From positions 89,560,962-89,624,961 of the forward strand of contig OZ026622.1 in assembly GCA_964020975.1 (NCBI GenBank): DNA of 64,000 nucleotides, written 5' to 3'. The stretch is from Hermodice carunculata. Lineage: Eukaryota > Annelida > Polychaeta > Eunicida > Amphinomidae. This document shows positions 1 to 16,039 of this stretch, in pieces. The notes beneath the pieces are model-generated. The model saw only the letters and a program-made list of their open reading frames with translations. It was not told the origin of the DNA and did not search any database. A program made the translations under genes and the position numbers. Within the stretch, counting starts at the first letter, position 1. Each line of letters starts with the position of its first letter.

Positions 1-20
1 GAGCTACTGTGTAATGAAGG

Positions 21-307
21 ATTATACCATGCCTCCTTTGTTTTCTCAAGGGATATATATGTCACCTGCTTACACATATATCCCTGCTTTAATTTCCGTG
101 GCTAGATTTCAACACAGGACTGACTTGCTTTGGTGAATACATTTTAAAATGCATTTATATTCATGAAAACAAAGAAGGCATGGTATAAAAAGGATACATC
201 CCAAGTTCAAGGGATTTATCTGGAATCCTGCTTTTTTAAATCCCGGAGCGAAGCGTAGGGATTTAAAAATGCAGGATTCCAGATAAACCACGAGAACAAG
301 GGATGTA
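21..307. repeat. Nested inverted repeats / hairpins
   Basis: Two nested fold-back structures are visible. The first has arms at 21-46 and 164-189 (near-perfect complement) with a smaller hairpin between them at about 49-84. The second has arms at about 214-244 and 258-287, nearly perfect over 30 bases with a 13-base loop, and outer complementary bits at 195-202 and 299-306. It could be a MITE-like fold-back element or an RNA hairpin. No coding potential is seen. Confidence 0.6.
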
Positions 308-2296
308 GGCCTATCCTCTTCTTAATTGCAGTGCACCGCGTCAGGCGGAGGGCGTCCAGTGAGACTTGGAAAGCTTGCCGGCTTGTCGCTGCTATGAATT
401 ATTCATGAGCAGTCAAGCACGTGACCAATTCAAGGCCGTCTCAAATCCCTTGTGTTGACTTGTTTATTGATCTTTACATGCAAGCACGCACATTTTATTG
501 TAGAGAAACGTCAGCCTCTTGCTGATGGCTATTTCGATTTTGCGTTAAAATGAATATTTTCCTTCTACGATGATTTAAATCAATGATCGGCCGTTGCTTG
601 TGACAATTTGAATGATGGAACTTTGCAAAACTGCGCAAAAATAGGGTGATTTCATCATCTCGATCGCAATCTTTTTTTTCGTATACGCCGTCGCGCTATG
701 TTGTTTATATCGTTAGAATGCTCAGAACCTTGTCTATTTTAACAACAAGCTCTCCCATTGACTGAAACTTAAGTATTTTTTAGGGGAAATCCCTTCAAAA
801 CTGCTTCTATTTCAAACAGATGCGTCGTTATTTTAGTCGTAAACTACAGCCCCCAGAATCGATCACATGGTGTTCGCTGTCCTATCAAAAAGATTTTCTA
901 CCGCTGTTTCGGTCTGCAGTACTCGCTGCCTCGTGTTGTGAAGTCTGGCTTGAAAGATGGGTGACATTTGTCGATTTGTGTGAACACGTGTGACGATTAC
1001 GGACAATTTATTAAAGCAAGAAACAAAATTTAACGCTGTAAATTGGCCAGAATGATAACATACTACCACTGTACGAGTCTTTGCGTACAATAGAGCAGAG
1101 GGTCCATTTTTTTCACGGAAAGAGAGTAAAATACGCCAGCCTCAGGTATACATGGCTCGGGTGAAAATACCGCTGCCTCTTGTGTTGATCATGTTTTTAA
1201 AACAGTTTTTCATTAACTGCGATAAAGTGTGTTTATCGACTATTTACTGCAGCAACAAGCTCTACCACTATAATTTATTGACAATTAAAACACACAAACG
1301 ATCTTTAGAAAAAAATAAAGAGGAACCATCGTTCGTGACACTAACCAAGAAAAATGCGCGGACCGGCACCCATGCAATTGTATTCATATTCATAATTCAC
1401 ACAGGTTTGACCGCTTTAATCAAATCGTGATTGAGATCGATATATTCCCTTTGTTAGGGTGTAGGGCACGAGTTTTGTTTTTGTTTTTTTTTAATTGACA
1501 AAAGAACCACATAGAAATGTAGAGGTCTTACTCAACAAAACTTAAATCAAGACATGGATCATTTTGCATTAGGCCTATTGCAAAAATAAACAAGTTGTGG
1601 CACTTTTACGCCAGCATGTCGCATGTTGCGCAACAAAACAAAAAAAATGCCCAGTGGCTGGCTTTGCCAGATCTCCAAACTGCCCAGAGTGCTGGGGGGG
1701 GGGGGGGGGGGGAAGGAGGGTAAATTAGCACAACACAATGAGACCACTCAAATATTCTGGGCGTCTTGAACTTGATCTGACCTCTGATTTGACTTCTCGG
1801 ATCCCGCGGAACCCCGGATGTTGTGACGTCCCTCCCACCGAAATGATGGTAGTCCAGAGTGTGCTTGTGCAAGTTTGCAAGTCGCTGGGGTCGGCAGCCG
1901 GAGGGAGACGGTCAGCTTTGTCTCGCTTGAGTGGCCAGTGACTAGCCATGCATTCTTCGAAGACCACTTTGCCTTCAGACGTGTCGCGATGATAATGGGA
2001 TTAGAACTGACTGGGACTCAATAGCTGCTACTGTTGAAACCGGCACGGCGACAGTGTCGCGCGCGCGACCAGTTAAATTTAAAAAAAAATAATAATAAAA
2101 TAACAGTAGGACCTAATACCATGTAGTTGGCATAATATTATACAGTTAACTTTGTGGAGGGGAAAATGTATCGCACTTCTGGGTGGGACCGCGGGATGGG
2201 AAAATAGGGACATGTACCAGGGACTTGTGCAAGTCTGTGGCCATGTGGGAGTCATTATGTGCTACACCATACATGTTTTGATGATAGATAAGATGG

Positions 2297-2351
<55 letters not shown>

Positions 2352-3220
2352 TTTGTTTGTTTGTTTGCTTGTTTGTTTATTTATATATCTTTATTTACAC
2401 AGGCGCACATATTGTCGGAGCAATAGCAATGGTGCAAAATAAAACACATTTACCTGTAAAAAGTAAAAAAAAAAAAAAAAAAAAAAAACAGGAAAGGTAT
2501 ATACATCAAACTGCCATGTGAACTATATTACAGATATGCATTAAATGCGGGCCTGCCAAACAAAAGCCACAGAACGAGTCATCATGAGATTATATAGCTG
2601 GTTCTACGCTCTAGAGCAACTTTAAGAAACTGACGGCCGGCCACATAGAAAACGTGAAACATACTTTCCCCAGACTCCTGGCTGTTTCGCCCATCAGATA
2701 TCCTAATTTTGTTAACAAGGAAAAGGCCATGAAGTGTTGCCAAATAAACGAAATATCTGTACTTGCCACTGGACCTACCTCGGCAAGTGCCAGGTAGGGA
2801 CAACCAACTGGATCCTTTCCTTATGAGAACTGATCATATATATTTTTGATCTCATACCAGTATATCATTACCAAACTGAGTTAGTATGACATGTAACTAC
2901 ACATGCTGAAATTACATATAAATGGAGTGTTTTCTAATATAACAGTCCAATGATCAATGGAACACTTTGGCAGCTAAACACTGCTAAATCTACCCATAGA
3001 TCACTCACCAATCTTTGTTTATGATCCACCTACAGAAGGTCCTACTTCAGGTAGCCAAGGCCTACTTCTGTTATAACAAGATTGAATCAAATGAACAATT
3101 TTGCATCCCCGCATGTTTAGAAAATAGTTTTCATGTGTTAATATAAAAGTTCTTGAAAACTGTACAAGTTATACAATTATTTGTAATACATACTGCACTA
3201 TAAGACTTCATGAATGCATC
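308..3220. other. Non-coding stretch, no gene recognised
   Basis: Open frames here are short and compositionally poor. The stretch contains a G run near 1697-1711, a TTTA tetranucleotide microsatellite at about 2297-2380 and an A run near 2467-2488. I see no exon-like frame flanked by splice sites and no recognisable transposon protein. Confidence 0.5.
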
Positions 3221-3251
3221 ATTCCAACATGGGCCTGGCCCATGTTGGAAT
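3221..3251. repeat. 31-bp palindrome in a cluster of a repeated 12-mer
   Basis: Two perfectly complementary 15-base arms flank a single central T. The arm motif TTCCAACATGGG then recurs twice in near-identical form on the plus strand within the next 40 bases. Confidence 0.8.
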
Positions 3252-3365
3252 ATTCCAACTTGGGTCAAATTCCAACATGGGTCGAAACGATTTTTCCCAC
3301 ATGCGGTCAAAAATAAATACATAAATAAAAACACACACACACACACACAAATAAAGTAAAATCCA

Positions 3366-4590
3366 GCCATAACTCAGTCAATTTCCATCCAATTTTGATC
3401 ATATTGAACACAAATTGTAGCTACTGTAACACTGCACATTTTTGTAATTTACATGTGACCTCTAGAGGTCAAAGGTCAAGCTCATTTTGTCATTTGAAAT
3501 TTTCATCTAGCCATAACTCGGCCAATTATTATTCAATTTTGATCATGTTGGACCCAAATTGTAGCTACATATAGGCACTTGAAATATTCATCTAGCCATA
3601 ACTCGGTCACTTTTAATCCAATTTTGATCATGTGGGGCTCAAATTATAGATGTTGTAACATTGTACATTTTTGTAATCACATGTCACATCTAAAGGTCAA
3701 AGGTGAAGGTCATTCGGACCTTTGAAATATTCATCCAGCCATAACTCGGTCAATTTTCATCCAATTTTAATCATGTTGAGCTCAAATTGTATATATTGTA
3801 ACACTGCATTTTTGTAATGTATATGTGAACTCCAGAGGTCAAAGGTCAAGCTCATTTTGTCATTTGAAATTTTCATCTAGCCATAACTCGGCCAATTATT
3901 ATCCAATTTTGATCATGTTGGACCCAAATTGTAGCTACATATGGGCACTTGTCAATGTGGGCAGGCGGGATGTTAATGATATTTTGGAAATAAAGAATAC
4001 TTTTTACTGGCAAATTTTAATTTCTTCTGATATCCAGATAGCAAAGTACTAGTTGGATATGGCATTGGCAATTGTAAACATGGATTTGTCAGAAAAACAC
4101 TAATATTGTTAGGAAAGGGCACGTGTCCCTGTCTGTGACTGGGAAGTGCCAGCACGTCCCCGTGAGTGAGAGGTGTCAAACCCGTGCCTTTTGGCGGGAA
4201 ATTAATATGCATGTCGCGTATCAGTCCATGTACACCTGCATCTAGGGTCACGTATTTCCTATAATCTGTGCTCTGGAACTATGTAAGTTTTTTGCTATGG
4301 ACACCAGATTTGGATGCCTGTTCACTGTCACATCAGCATGAACATGCCACAGGGACGTTTGAAATACTCATCTAGCGATAACTCTGTCAATTTTCATCCA
4401 ATTTTGATCATGTTGGGCTCACACTGTAGATACTGTAACACTTCACATTTTTTTCATTTACATTTGACCTCTAGAGGTCAAGGTCATTTTGTCTTTTGAA
4501 TGTTTCATCTTGCCATAATTTGGTCACTTTCCATCCAATTTTATTCATGTTGGACTCAAATTGTAAGTGTTGCAACACTGCATATTTTCG
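3366..4590 (+). repeat. Tandem repeat, period about 145 bp, with AGGTCA half-sites
   Basis: The phrase 'CCATAACTCGG' recurs near 3368, 3512, 3595, 3739 and 3882, with diverged copies near 4376 and 4511. Spacings are about 144-145, plus one partial unit of 83. Each full unit carries the start of a GGTCAAAGGTCA-type element, for example at 3465-3477 and 3835-3847. The array is interrupted between about 3945 and 4290 by a different dispersed repeat. Confidence 0.8.
3945..4290 (+). repeat. Dispersed repeat, copy A
   Basis: This stretch is recognisably similar to 46775-47110. Shared landmarks in the same order are GGCGGGATGTTAATGATATT-like text, TTTTGGAAATA, a TTCTCGGAAAA/TTGTCAGAAAA block, 'CAAACCCGTGC', and 'GGCGGGAAATT'. 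It is probably an old non-autonomous transposon family. No coding frame is preserved. Confidence 0.6.
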
Positions 4591-5398
4591 TAGTTGTGCA
4601 AATTTTTCAGACACATAGACAGAGTCGCTTTCAAGCAAATCTTTCTTTTCTAGTTTACAGCATGGACCTATTACCGTTAATAAGTCCATGTTTTCAGCCA
4701 GCTTGTGGCAATTCCTGCATGTAGCCTTCGCTTTGTTTAGTACGTTAGTCCATGCTATATCCGCCCTTGGTGAGTCTGAGAAATAAAGATATCAGGTGTG
4801 AGCTCATACCCTTCATGTATACGGTCCCCTCCCTGTACGACATGATCTTTCATGTGGGCACGTTCCAGTGTCAGAGACTGATTATTGACACAGGTAGGCA
4901 ATCAGCTGTAAGCTGATGGCTTCAGTGCATACAATCGTCTTTCATCTGGGCCGGAACATTTTCTGTTCGAATGAATAGCTCTTTTCATTTTACATCTATG
5001 TGTTCCGGCCTCAGAATTCTTTGAGTTTCACAGTTTACTGTGCTACAGGTATTGACAGCAAGCAAGACACAGTGCTTGTAATACCTGCATACGAAGAATA
5101 CTAGATCCTTTCTTAAACGTCAATAATAGTTGTTTCCAACAGGCACACACGGGCTTTAGTTTTCCCAAACAAAGAATGCAACGCTAGTACTGATCGACCC
5201 CGATCAGCGAAATCAGGATCAGGTGAAGTTCATACTAATGCGACGATATTTTCTCTTTGTAAACCATACTACAAAAGTGAAAGCGAGACCCAGCCCTTGC
5301 ACATCGTGTCTATGGTTATCACTGGAATGGGCGCTGAACATTGAACCGCTTTTACGTCTATTAGTGGATCATCTGAATGTATCGACAGATAAGGTAAG

Positions 5399-5492
<94 letters not shown>

Positions 5493-8240
5493 TAAAATTA
5501 TTAGAAATACATTCAAGTAGCACGAAACCAACCATTTTAAGCATGTTTCACGCGCTAAAATACAAAATAAAGAAAATAAGAGGTATTTAAGAATAATTCA
5601 AAATAAAAATTATTCATTTGTGTCTGTATCAACACGGACACTGTACTACTTTTTTATTTTACAAAAACCGGGAGACATTTTATAAAGGGAGATTTTGTGA
5701 AAATATACGAAAAGCGGGAGATCTCCCGCCTCGGTCGGAGACTTGGAGGCTGTGAGTTGGTCCCATGATGGCAGACATTTAAGCTGCAGTGTTTAGCATG
5801 CTTTAAATAAGCAAAAATACTTTTGGACGACGAGTGTGCTCGAATCTATGTCTGTGGGGTGTTCGATAACTTGTAGGTTTGAACAACTGTGCGACCCATG
5901 TTCATACTGTTTACATGTGTAAAGGGTACAACCAATTTAAGATAAAGTGGCTAGAAGTACCAGCACAATAATAAATATTGCACGTACAGAAGGCAAAAGT
6001 GTCTGAAAAACAGCAGAAAATGCCATCTTGGGAATGCTGTAACGCGGCAGAGTCCACTACTTCGTGTATCATACTAATCTAATGCACCCTTTACTTTGTA
6101 GGTGTCTACCTTTTAAGGTGAACAGTGGTTAAAACCGATTGTCTCACCTTTGGGATGCAGAATCTTTTTTTACTACTGGCATGACTTTTATAGAAAAAAA
6201 ATGTACGCCTATAAGTAACAAGTCTAAACTTTAGCCATTTTGCACACTGAGCTGAGTTTTTATAAGAGCCTTACCAAGCTAGATCTCAGCAACGTCAATT
6301 CACCACTAATATCAGTGTGAAATCGGAGAAAGAATTACTTAAGTATAACGAAGCCACGATTTACTCCTGTATGTTTACTTCGGAACCAATCAAAAGAAAA
6401 CCATCAAACTGCATGTACAGGCTATAATTATGGAGTGTTTCCCAAGGCAGATGGCCACAGGAGAACATAGCATCAGAAGCCAAATCTGTGTTTTACACAG
6501 TAAGTTGACAAAAGAATTCTGATTACAAATATTCTCTGTAGACATTCAGAATCCGTTATTAGGGGATTAATACGTTAATTGCGCTATGAAAATAAACCAA
6601 CTAAGCAAATCATGTCAGGAAATTTTAAATAGTACTTGATAGTAATAATGATGATGATGGTAACTATAATGACTAAAAAGTTGCACTTATGGTGTCCATG
6701 ATTGGCTACGTGCGCAAACATTTGGTGCGAGATACCCGCAGTTAGTGAGTGAATTTATTCATAATATTTTCTTGCACTTTAATGCACAATTAGATTTTTA
6801 TTAAATACATTGATAGGTAACTTGTTTTGGTAAACCCCCCCCCCCCCTTGTTTTTATCGTCAAAACTAGAATGAAGCATGAATAAAGACCGTCAAAATGT
6901 TACTTGGAAACGACATATGTGAGGGATCGTAACGAAGGTTACAAATCTATTTTTTTATTTAAAATACCGACACAGGAATATATCATATGCCGTATCGACA
7001 GCTATTTAAAGGAAAAAGGGGTTACGACTTTGCTGTGCGAAGTTACGGGACGTACAATATAGCCACACGCGAGGTTTACCTGTCGTGTTAGCTGTTATCC
7101 GTCAAACTGTTACATAGTTAGATTCAAAATTCATTCAAATTTGGCATTTGAAACTTATCAGATATAACACTTCCTGAATTTGTATTCCAAAGCCAATTTG
7201 TAATATTCATGCCTCTGCAGAGTGGTGACTGTTGAATACTACTTGAAATAAATTTAAATTTGAATTTAATTCAAACAAATATTGCGATATTTTTCACATA
7301 CACACAAAACATGTTCATCACATCTGCTGGCCTCGACCAGGAGGCTACAGACAACACACATACATTTGAAACTTATATCATAACAAATATGACAAATAAT
7401 GTCTCAAAGGGAGAGCTTGAGAGACTCAAAAGATCTCTATCAACCGCTGTCGCTGAAGTCTATGATGGCTCATGGTATATTTTACTTATTGTTTGAGTCA
7501 AAATGCAAGGTATATGAGACTGGGTAAGAGTTTGTGCCGCATGAGCGAGATTATTGGCATTACATATTTTTATTGATATTTTGTTAGATAAAGGCCAACA
7601 GACCAAATCTTACACGGATGGATTGAGGCCGTGATTAAAAAAATTGTGTAAAGACATGCTTATTGTATGAGTGAATTGGCATTGAATAAAAATAATCCGT
7701 CCATACATCTGAAAAAATGTAATATAGGAGCACAGACAGAACACATAAAGTATGCAGAACGCTAATCTGAATTATCACGTCATCAATAAACTTGCAGGTG
7801 CCACATTTTGTTTCATTGATTTTACAACGGCAAGACATTATGTTTTGTGTGAGTTCTTTTGAATGGAGTGTCGTATCATCAGTCTCGCTGTTCAACGATC
7901 TGTCACTGATGGTAACTTTGTTAATTTTTTGGGAAAATATCTTTCCAGCCGATTGAATTGCTGATGTTCGAAGATACTGCTGAGACACGGATCGAAGATG
8001 CGGCAGTCCTCATTATGGATGTTGTTCGTCACAGTCCATTGTTATTTTGGCTTTTTAGGTAAGATTATTCTCTTTCCCGCCTGGTGAAAAGCGTGCACTT
8101 TTCAGAAAAAAAAAGAAGAAAAAAGAAGCCTGCTGTTGTCTTGCATCAGATGATCCTATTCAACATAAAATATCATCCCTCACTCACCGATGGAAACTTT
8201 GTTAATTTGGAGGGGGGGGGATCTTTGTAATGCATGAAGA
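4591..8240. other. Non-coding stretch with AT microsatellite
   Basis: An (AT)n run occupies about 5399-5487 and a C run lies near 6834-6847. A frame at 7311-7480 has fairly balanced amino-acid use and a possible GT donor near its end, but no recognisable domain. The minus frame at 7635-7988 has a CxC...CxxC cluster but no family I know. I do not call either one a gene. Confidence 0.4.
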
Positions 8241-8241
8241 C

Positions 8242-8365
<124 letters not shown>

Positions 8366-8639
8366 TGCTCTAAACCCCCACATATTTCTGGCAACTGCGC
8401 TAGGTCGTAATTTCTGATCTACATCTTTGATGCAGGGCGCGTCTTGCTTGGCCTCGCTGTACCTTGTTGAGTCCAATCCTAATACACTGCCAACGTTTCA
8501 ACACCTATATACTTGACTCAATTTTGATGCCTTCACACGGAGCCCTTTGAGCTTTGGTTGGTTTGACGTGACATACATCAGCAACATGAATGCAATAAAA
8601 TGAAATATATTCAACTGTATCACCACACACAAGTGACAT

Positions 8640-9035
8640 TTTGTTGAACACAAACACAAATACAATCATAAGCATAAATACAATCACAAATACAAGTTCA
8701 GTCACAAGTACAAATACGTATACCAATACAAACATACATACAAATGCATATAGAAATAGAAATAGAAATATATATACAAATAGATATAGAAATACAAATA
8801 CAAACATATACAAATGCAAATACATATACACAGACAAACACATATAAAAATATAAATACGAATACAAACACACATACAGATACAAATGCATACAAAAATA
8901 CAAATACATATACAAATACAAATACAGTTACAAAGAAAATACACATACAAATACAGACACATATGCAAATATAAACAAATATACAAAACAGACAAATATA
9001 CGAATACAAGTCAAATACAAGTACAATTACAAATG
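8640..9035. repeat. Degenerate (TACAAA)-like hexanucleotide satellite
   Basis: Repeats of TACAAA/TACATA/AATACA spread over roughly 400 bases, with many substitutions. A small related patch continues to about 9210. Tyr/Thr/Asn-rich frames here come from the repeat. Confidence 0.9.
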
Positions 9036-9389
9036 CAGCTGTGTTGTCAAGTCACGTCTTGTGCTTTCGTCTTTTCTCCACAAGAGGGATTAATATAGGG
9101 CTTTGCCCTTCTTCCCAATTGTTTTTCTTTTGGAAATAAAATACGTTTAAACCAATTACAAATGCAAATACAAACGCATAAACTAACACAAATTTAAACC
9201 CATGTGTACAAATACAAACACAATAACATACCAAGGAGGGTATGCTCCCTAAGCGTTCACATGAATACATAGTAAACGCATAAAAAGGGTAATAACAGAT
9301 ATGTAACGTTGAAAAGAAAAAAAAGCTGCAAAAATTCACAAGAAAAAGTTATACTGGTATAAGCTGTAGAAATCATAATGTCAAAATTG

Positions 9390-9541
9390 ACATGAGCAGC
9401 GTCAGTAAAATATGATGACGTATGGTATAAATATGCCTGCATTGTCTAATTTCATTACAAAAATACATGAGCAGCGTCAGTAAAATATGATGACGTATTG
9501 TGTAAATATGCCTGCATTGTCTAATTTCATTACAAAAATAC
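9390..9541 (+). repeat. Tandem duplication, 76-bp unit x2
   Basis: A 76-base unit starting ACATGAGCAGCGTCAG is present twice in direct succession with only a few differences. Each copy holds TGATGACGTA. Confidence 0.85.
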
Positions 9542-9544
9542 ATT

Positions 9545-13149
<3,605 letters not shown>

Positions 13150-13150
<1 letters not shown>

Positions 13151-14100
13151 TGAAAGAGTTACATGCAGAGGAACAACTCCCTTTTGTAGCCAGTAATCCA
13201 CATGTCCCTACCAGATTATTTTTGCTACTTGGAACATTATCAAAAATTCAATGAACCTTTTGTGGATCTGAATATCAACAGGCAGGTCGTTACAGAGTAA
13301 ATGCAGGAAATTGCTGTAAATCGTGCAGGGAATTATCCACAAAAGGCGAATTAGGCGAATTGCCTTTCTCCATTCCGTAAAGAAATTGTCTGATCCTTTC
13401 CATGATAAATCCCGTAGCTGACTACCATATATGGCCACACAGTATGATTGAAACAACTGATATCTGCTATGATGAAACACCCGACTAAATTGTGCCATTA
13501 AGATATTTAAGTCCGATTGGAACTTCTTGACCGAACATTCAATCTTTTCACCTTTTGAACTTTAGACCAATCACAACTCCCAGATGAACATATTCTGCAA
13601 CCTGTTGTACTGTTCCACCTTCTATCAACACATCTTCACAATTAGCATTATCACCGAATATGATATGCTTCAATTTTTAAGATTAAATATAACATTATAT
13701 TCTACCGCAAATTGGGCACATATCTGTAGCATTTTTGACATACTTGCACAAGTCAGGGCAAGCAGGACCAGATCGTCGGCATATGCTAATGCACCAGAGA
13801 AAACATTACCAACACGACATCCCATCCCGGTTTTTTTAAAAGGCAACCCATCCATGTACTGTCCGTAAAAAATGACACATAAAACGCCACCTTGCTTCAC
13901 CCCCTTGGTACACTCAAAGGGCTTGGAGGTAACATTTTCCTATACAATTGATATGTGTTGGCCAATGTATAAATTCAAAAGCAGTCTTGCTACCAGAGGA
14001 CATAAATCTCGGCTCAAAAGTCAAGAAAAAAGCTTTACTTAATGTACTCCACTCCATCAAAAACTTTGTGTCATTTCATTTGATGCACACATAGAAACAT
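13150..14100 (-). mobile_element. LINE reverse transcriptase fragment, minus strand
   Basis: Minus-strand frames read as part of a non-LTR retrotransposon RT. At 13900-13670 the order is KQGGVL, then YMDGL, then AYADDLVLLA with the YADD catalytic box, then a FAVEYNVIFN stretch. Further downstream, at 13498-13208, is the thumb-like block YGSQLRDLSW followed by WRKAIRLI and HLLCNDLPV. The two parts are in different frames, so the copy is dead. No endonuclease is visible and the 5' part is missing. It lies upstream of the host gene's first visible exon and opposes the next LINE. Confidence 0.8.
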
Positions 14101-14289
14101 GAGGCAGAACAGCCGGGTGCCCGCGGCACTCACGAAAGTACCTATGTTTTTTAAAAAGTGCCTATATTATTTGATAAAGTGTCGCCAGTAACAGATGTAC
14201 GGTATTCTACAACATAAAAAGTATCGCGCGCAATGCCCCATACAACACACATGATAGTTCTGTGTTGTTTAAATATATGTGATGTCACA

Positions 14290-15402
14290 ATTTTCACATA
14301 TTTTACACAGGTTATGGCTATTTTAAAGCTGAGCTCGAAAAATTCTATACAAAGTTTCTTAAATATTGTCTGGGGTATAAAGTAAAGCATGCAATATTGC
14401 AGTATTCGGAGAACTAGGAAAGACCCCTTTGTCACTCAGAATATTATCTTCTGTCTGTAAAAACTGGTTAAGAATCGTCAATATGGAGCGAAATTCATTA
14501 TTATTTCACGGATACAAATGTAATGTTGACTTATCTCAAGCAAATCAATCAACCTGGTTAAATTCTGTAAAAGATACATTTAATTTGCTCGGGCTGCAGG
14601 AATTTCGGGATATCCCAGAAGATTTTTTTCATGAATTTCCTTCTATTTTTTTCCGTAATAGAACAGAAAACATATTTCGAAATCAGTGGGAAAATGAAAT
14701 GTTGAATCAAAATAACGAATCTAAATTGAGAACGTATACATCTTTTAAGACAGAACTTTTTAAATTTGAACATTATTCAGATGTTGTAACAAATTTCGAA
14801 ACAACGAGCAACATAATTAAATTACGCATTAGTGCACATAATTTATATATCGAAACAGGGAGACACAAGCGTCCTACTGAAGTTCCTGTTAGCCAGAGAG
14901 TTTGTGACACTTGCCAAGAACTTGATGAATTTCATTTTGTTATGACATGCACCAAATTTCAAAATCCAGGAGAAAACCTGCTTAAGAGTATACGCGAAAT
15001 ATTTTGTAATTCGGATGCTTATGATGATCAGAGTATGTTTAAATTGATTATGGTACTGCATGACACAGAACTCGTATACCTGTTTGAAAATTTCATGGAC
15101 AAAGCCATTGCCCTAAGATAGAAACCACTGTTATCATGTAACACCGTGCCAATTTGATGATTGCATTCTATTTTCATTTCAGGTGATTAGTGATTTATGT
15201 AAATCTTTTGTATTTATTGTACTGTACTGTGCTGGACGTGTCTGTACTGTTTTTGTTACATTTTTCTTTTGATTGTGTGCATATTTTAATGTGATTTTTT
15301 TTTCTTTCATACTCTACATGTGTACATGTTGTATATTGTACATACTGCTGTATTTTATGTAACAGCGCAGTCAATAAAGATTCATTCATTCATTCATTCA
15401 CA
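14290..15402 (+). mobile_element. LINE 3' fragment with (ATTC)n tail
   Basis: The 230-residue frame at 14429-15121 is the C-terminal part of a LINE ORF2. It contains KLRTYTSFKTELF, then RISAHNLYIETGRHKRP, then a zinc-knuckle-like CDTC...DEFHFVMTC, the usual end of many non-LTR polyproteins. The frame just upstream (14300-14430) reads like the preceding section in another frame, so one shift is present. The element ends with AATAAAG and an (ATTC)5-like tail at 15373-15400, which runs directly into the splice acceptor of the host gene's first visible exon. Confidence 0.8.
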
Positions 15403-15403
15403 G

Positions 15404-15592
15404 GATCCACAGCATCAATATCCATTCGTACATACGGCAGAGGTTCTAATAATGCATATTGCGTTTTCCCGTTTACAAATAATGGCGTCGTGTACAATAA
15501 GTGGTGTGCGGCCGACGGAGCCACGCCTCCTTGGTGTGCCATTTCTGCCAACTTCACAGCGGACAGGCAGTGGGCGTACTGTGTTCCTATAG
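15404..15592 (+). CDS. Receptor gene module 1, FN2 exon
   Basis: This exon encodes a fibronectin type II domain of about 60 residues. It has the four expected cysteines: the first in CVFPF, then KWC, PWC and a final YC. FN2 domains are disulphide-bonded folds that bind collagen or sugars in known families; the ligand here is unknown. The exon is phase 1 on both sides. Its acceptor CAG (15401-15403) sits at the end of a LINE ATTC tail; a second possible acceptor is at 15412, nine bases on, which keeps the frame. The donor GTATGT is the first unit of a GTAT microsatellite. The upstream exon that must precede it is not recognised in this window. Confidence 0.85.
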   Translation, partial: DPQHQYPFVHTAEVLIMHIAFSRLQIMASCTISGVRPTEPRLLGVPFLPTSQRTGSGRTVFL

Positions 15593-15815
15593 GTATGTAT
15601 GTATGTATGTATGTATGTATGTATGTATGTATGTATGTTTGTATATATGTATGTATGTACGTATGTATGTAATTATGTATGTATGTATGTGTGTGTGTGT
15701 TTGTGTATGTATGTATGTATGTATGTGTGTGTGTATGTATGTATGTATGTAGGTAGGTATGTATGCATACATGTATGTGTGTGTGTGTGTATGTGTGTAT
15801 GTATGTTTTATGCAG
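15593..15815 (+). repeat. (GTAT)n microsatellite overlapping a splice donor
   Basis: GTAT units, mixed with GT runs, begin at the first intron base after the FN2 exon and continue for about 220 bases. Confidence 0.95.
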
Positions 15816-16039
15816 AGCTAGTAAAATGAACGAATGAGAAAGAAAATAGTGGAAAGTGGAGGAGAAAGGTCGACTATCTTTTGGAAACAGGTTAACCGGC
15901 AGAGAAAAAATAAAACTCAAGAAATCATATATAAGGGAAAGAGAACAGATAGGAGGGAGGACATATAAAAAGTATGAAGGGAACATTGCGATAAGATTAA
16001 TGACTCAAAATTGGCCAGGAAACAGTGTCAGCATGTCAG

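Noticed and set aside
3366-4590. CRISPR-like regular repeats (also at 20853-21530 and 56560-58150)
   Set aside because: The units are continuous ~145-bp tandem repeats without unique spacers, in an animal genome.
7260-7496. Open frame with balanced composition (TFETYIITNMTNNVSKG)
   Set aside because: It could be an isolated exon, but no domain, neighbour or clear acceptor supports it.
14429-15121. A 230-residue open frame that could be a host gene
   Set aside because: Its HKRP...CDTC...HFVMTC layout is the C-terminal end of a LINE polyprotein, and it ends in a LINE-type ATTC tail.
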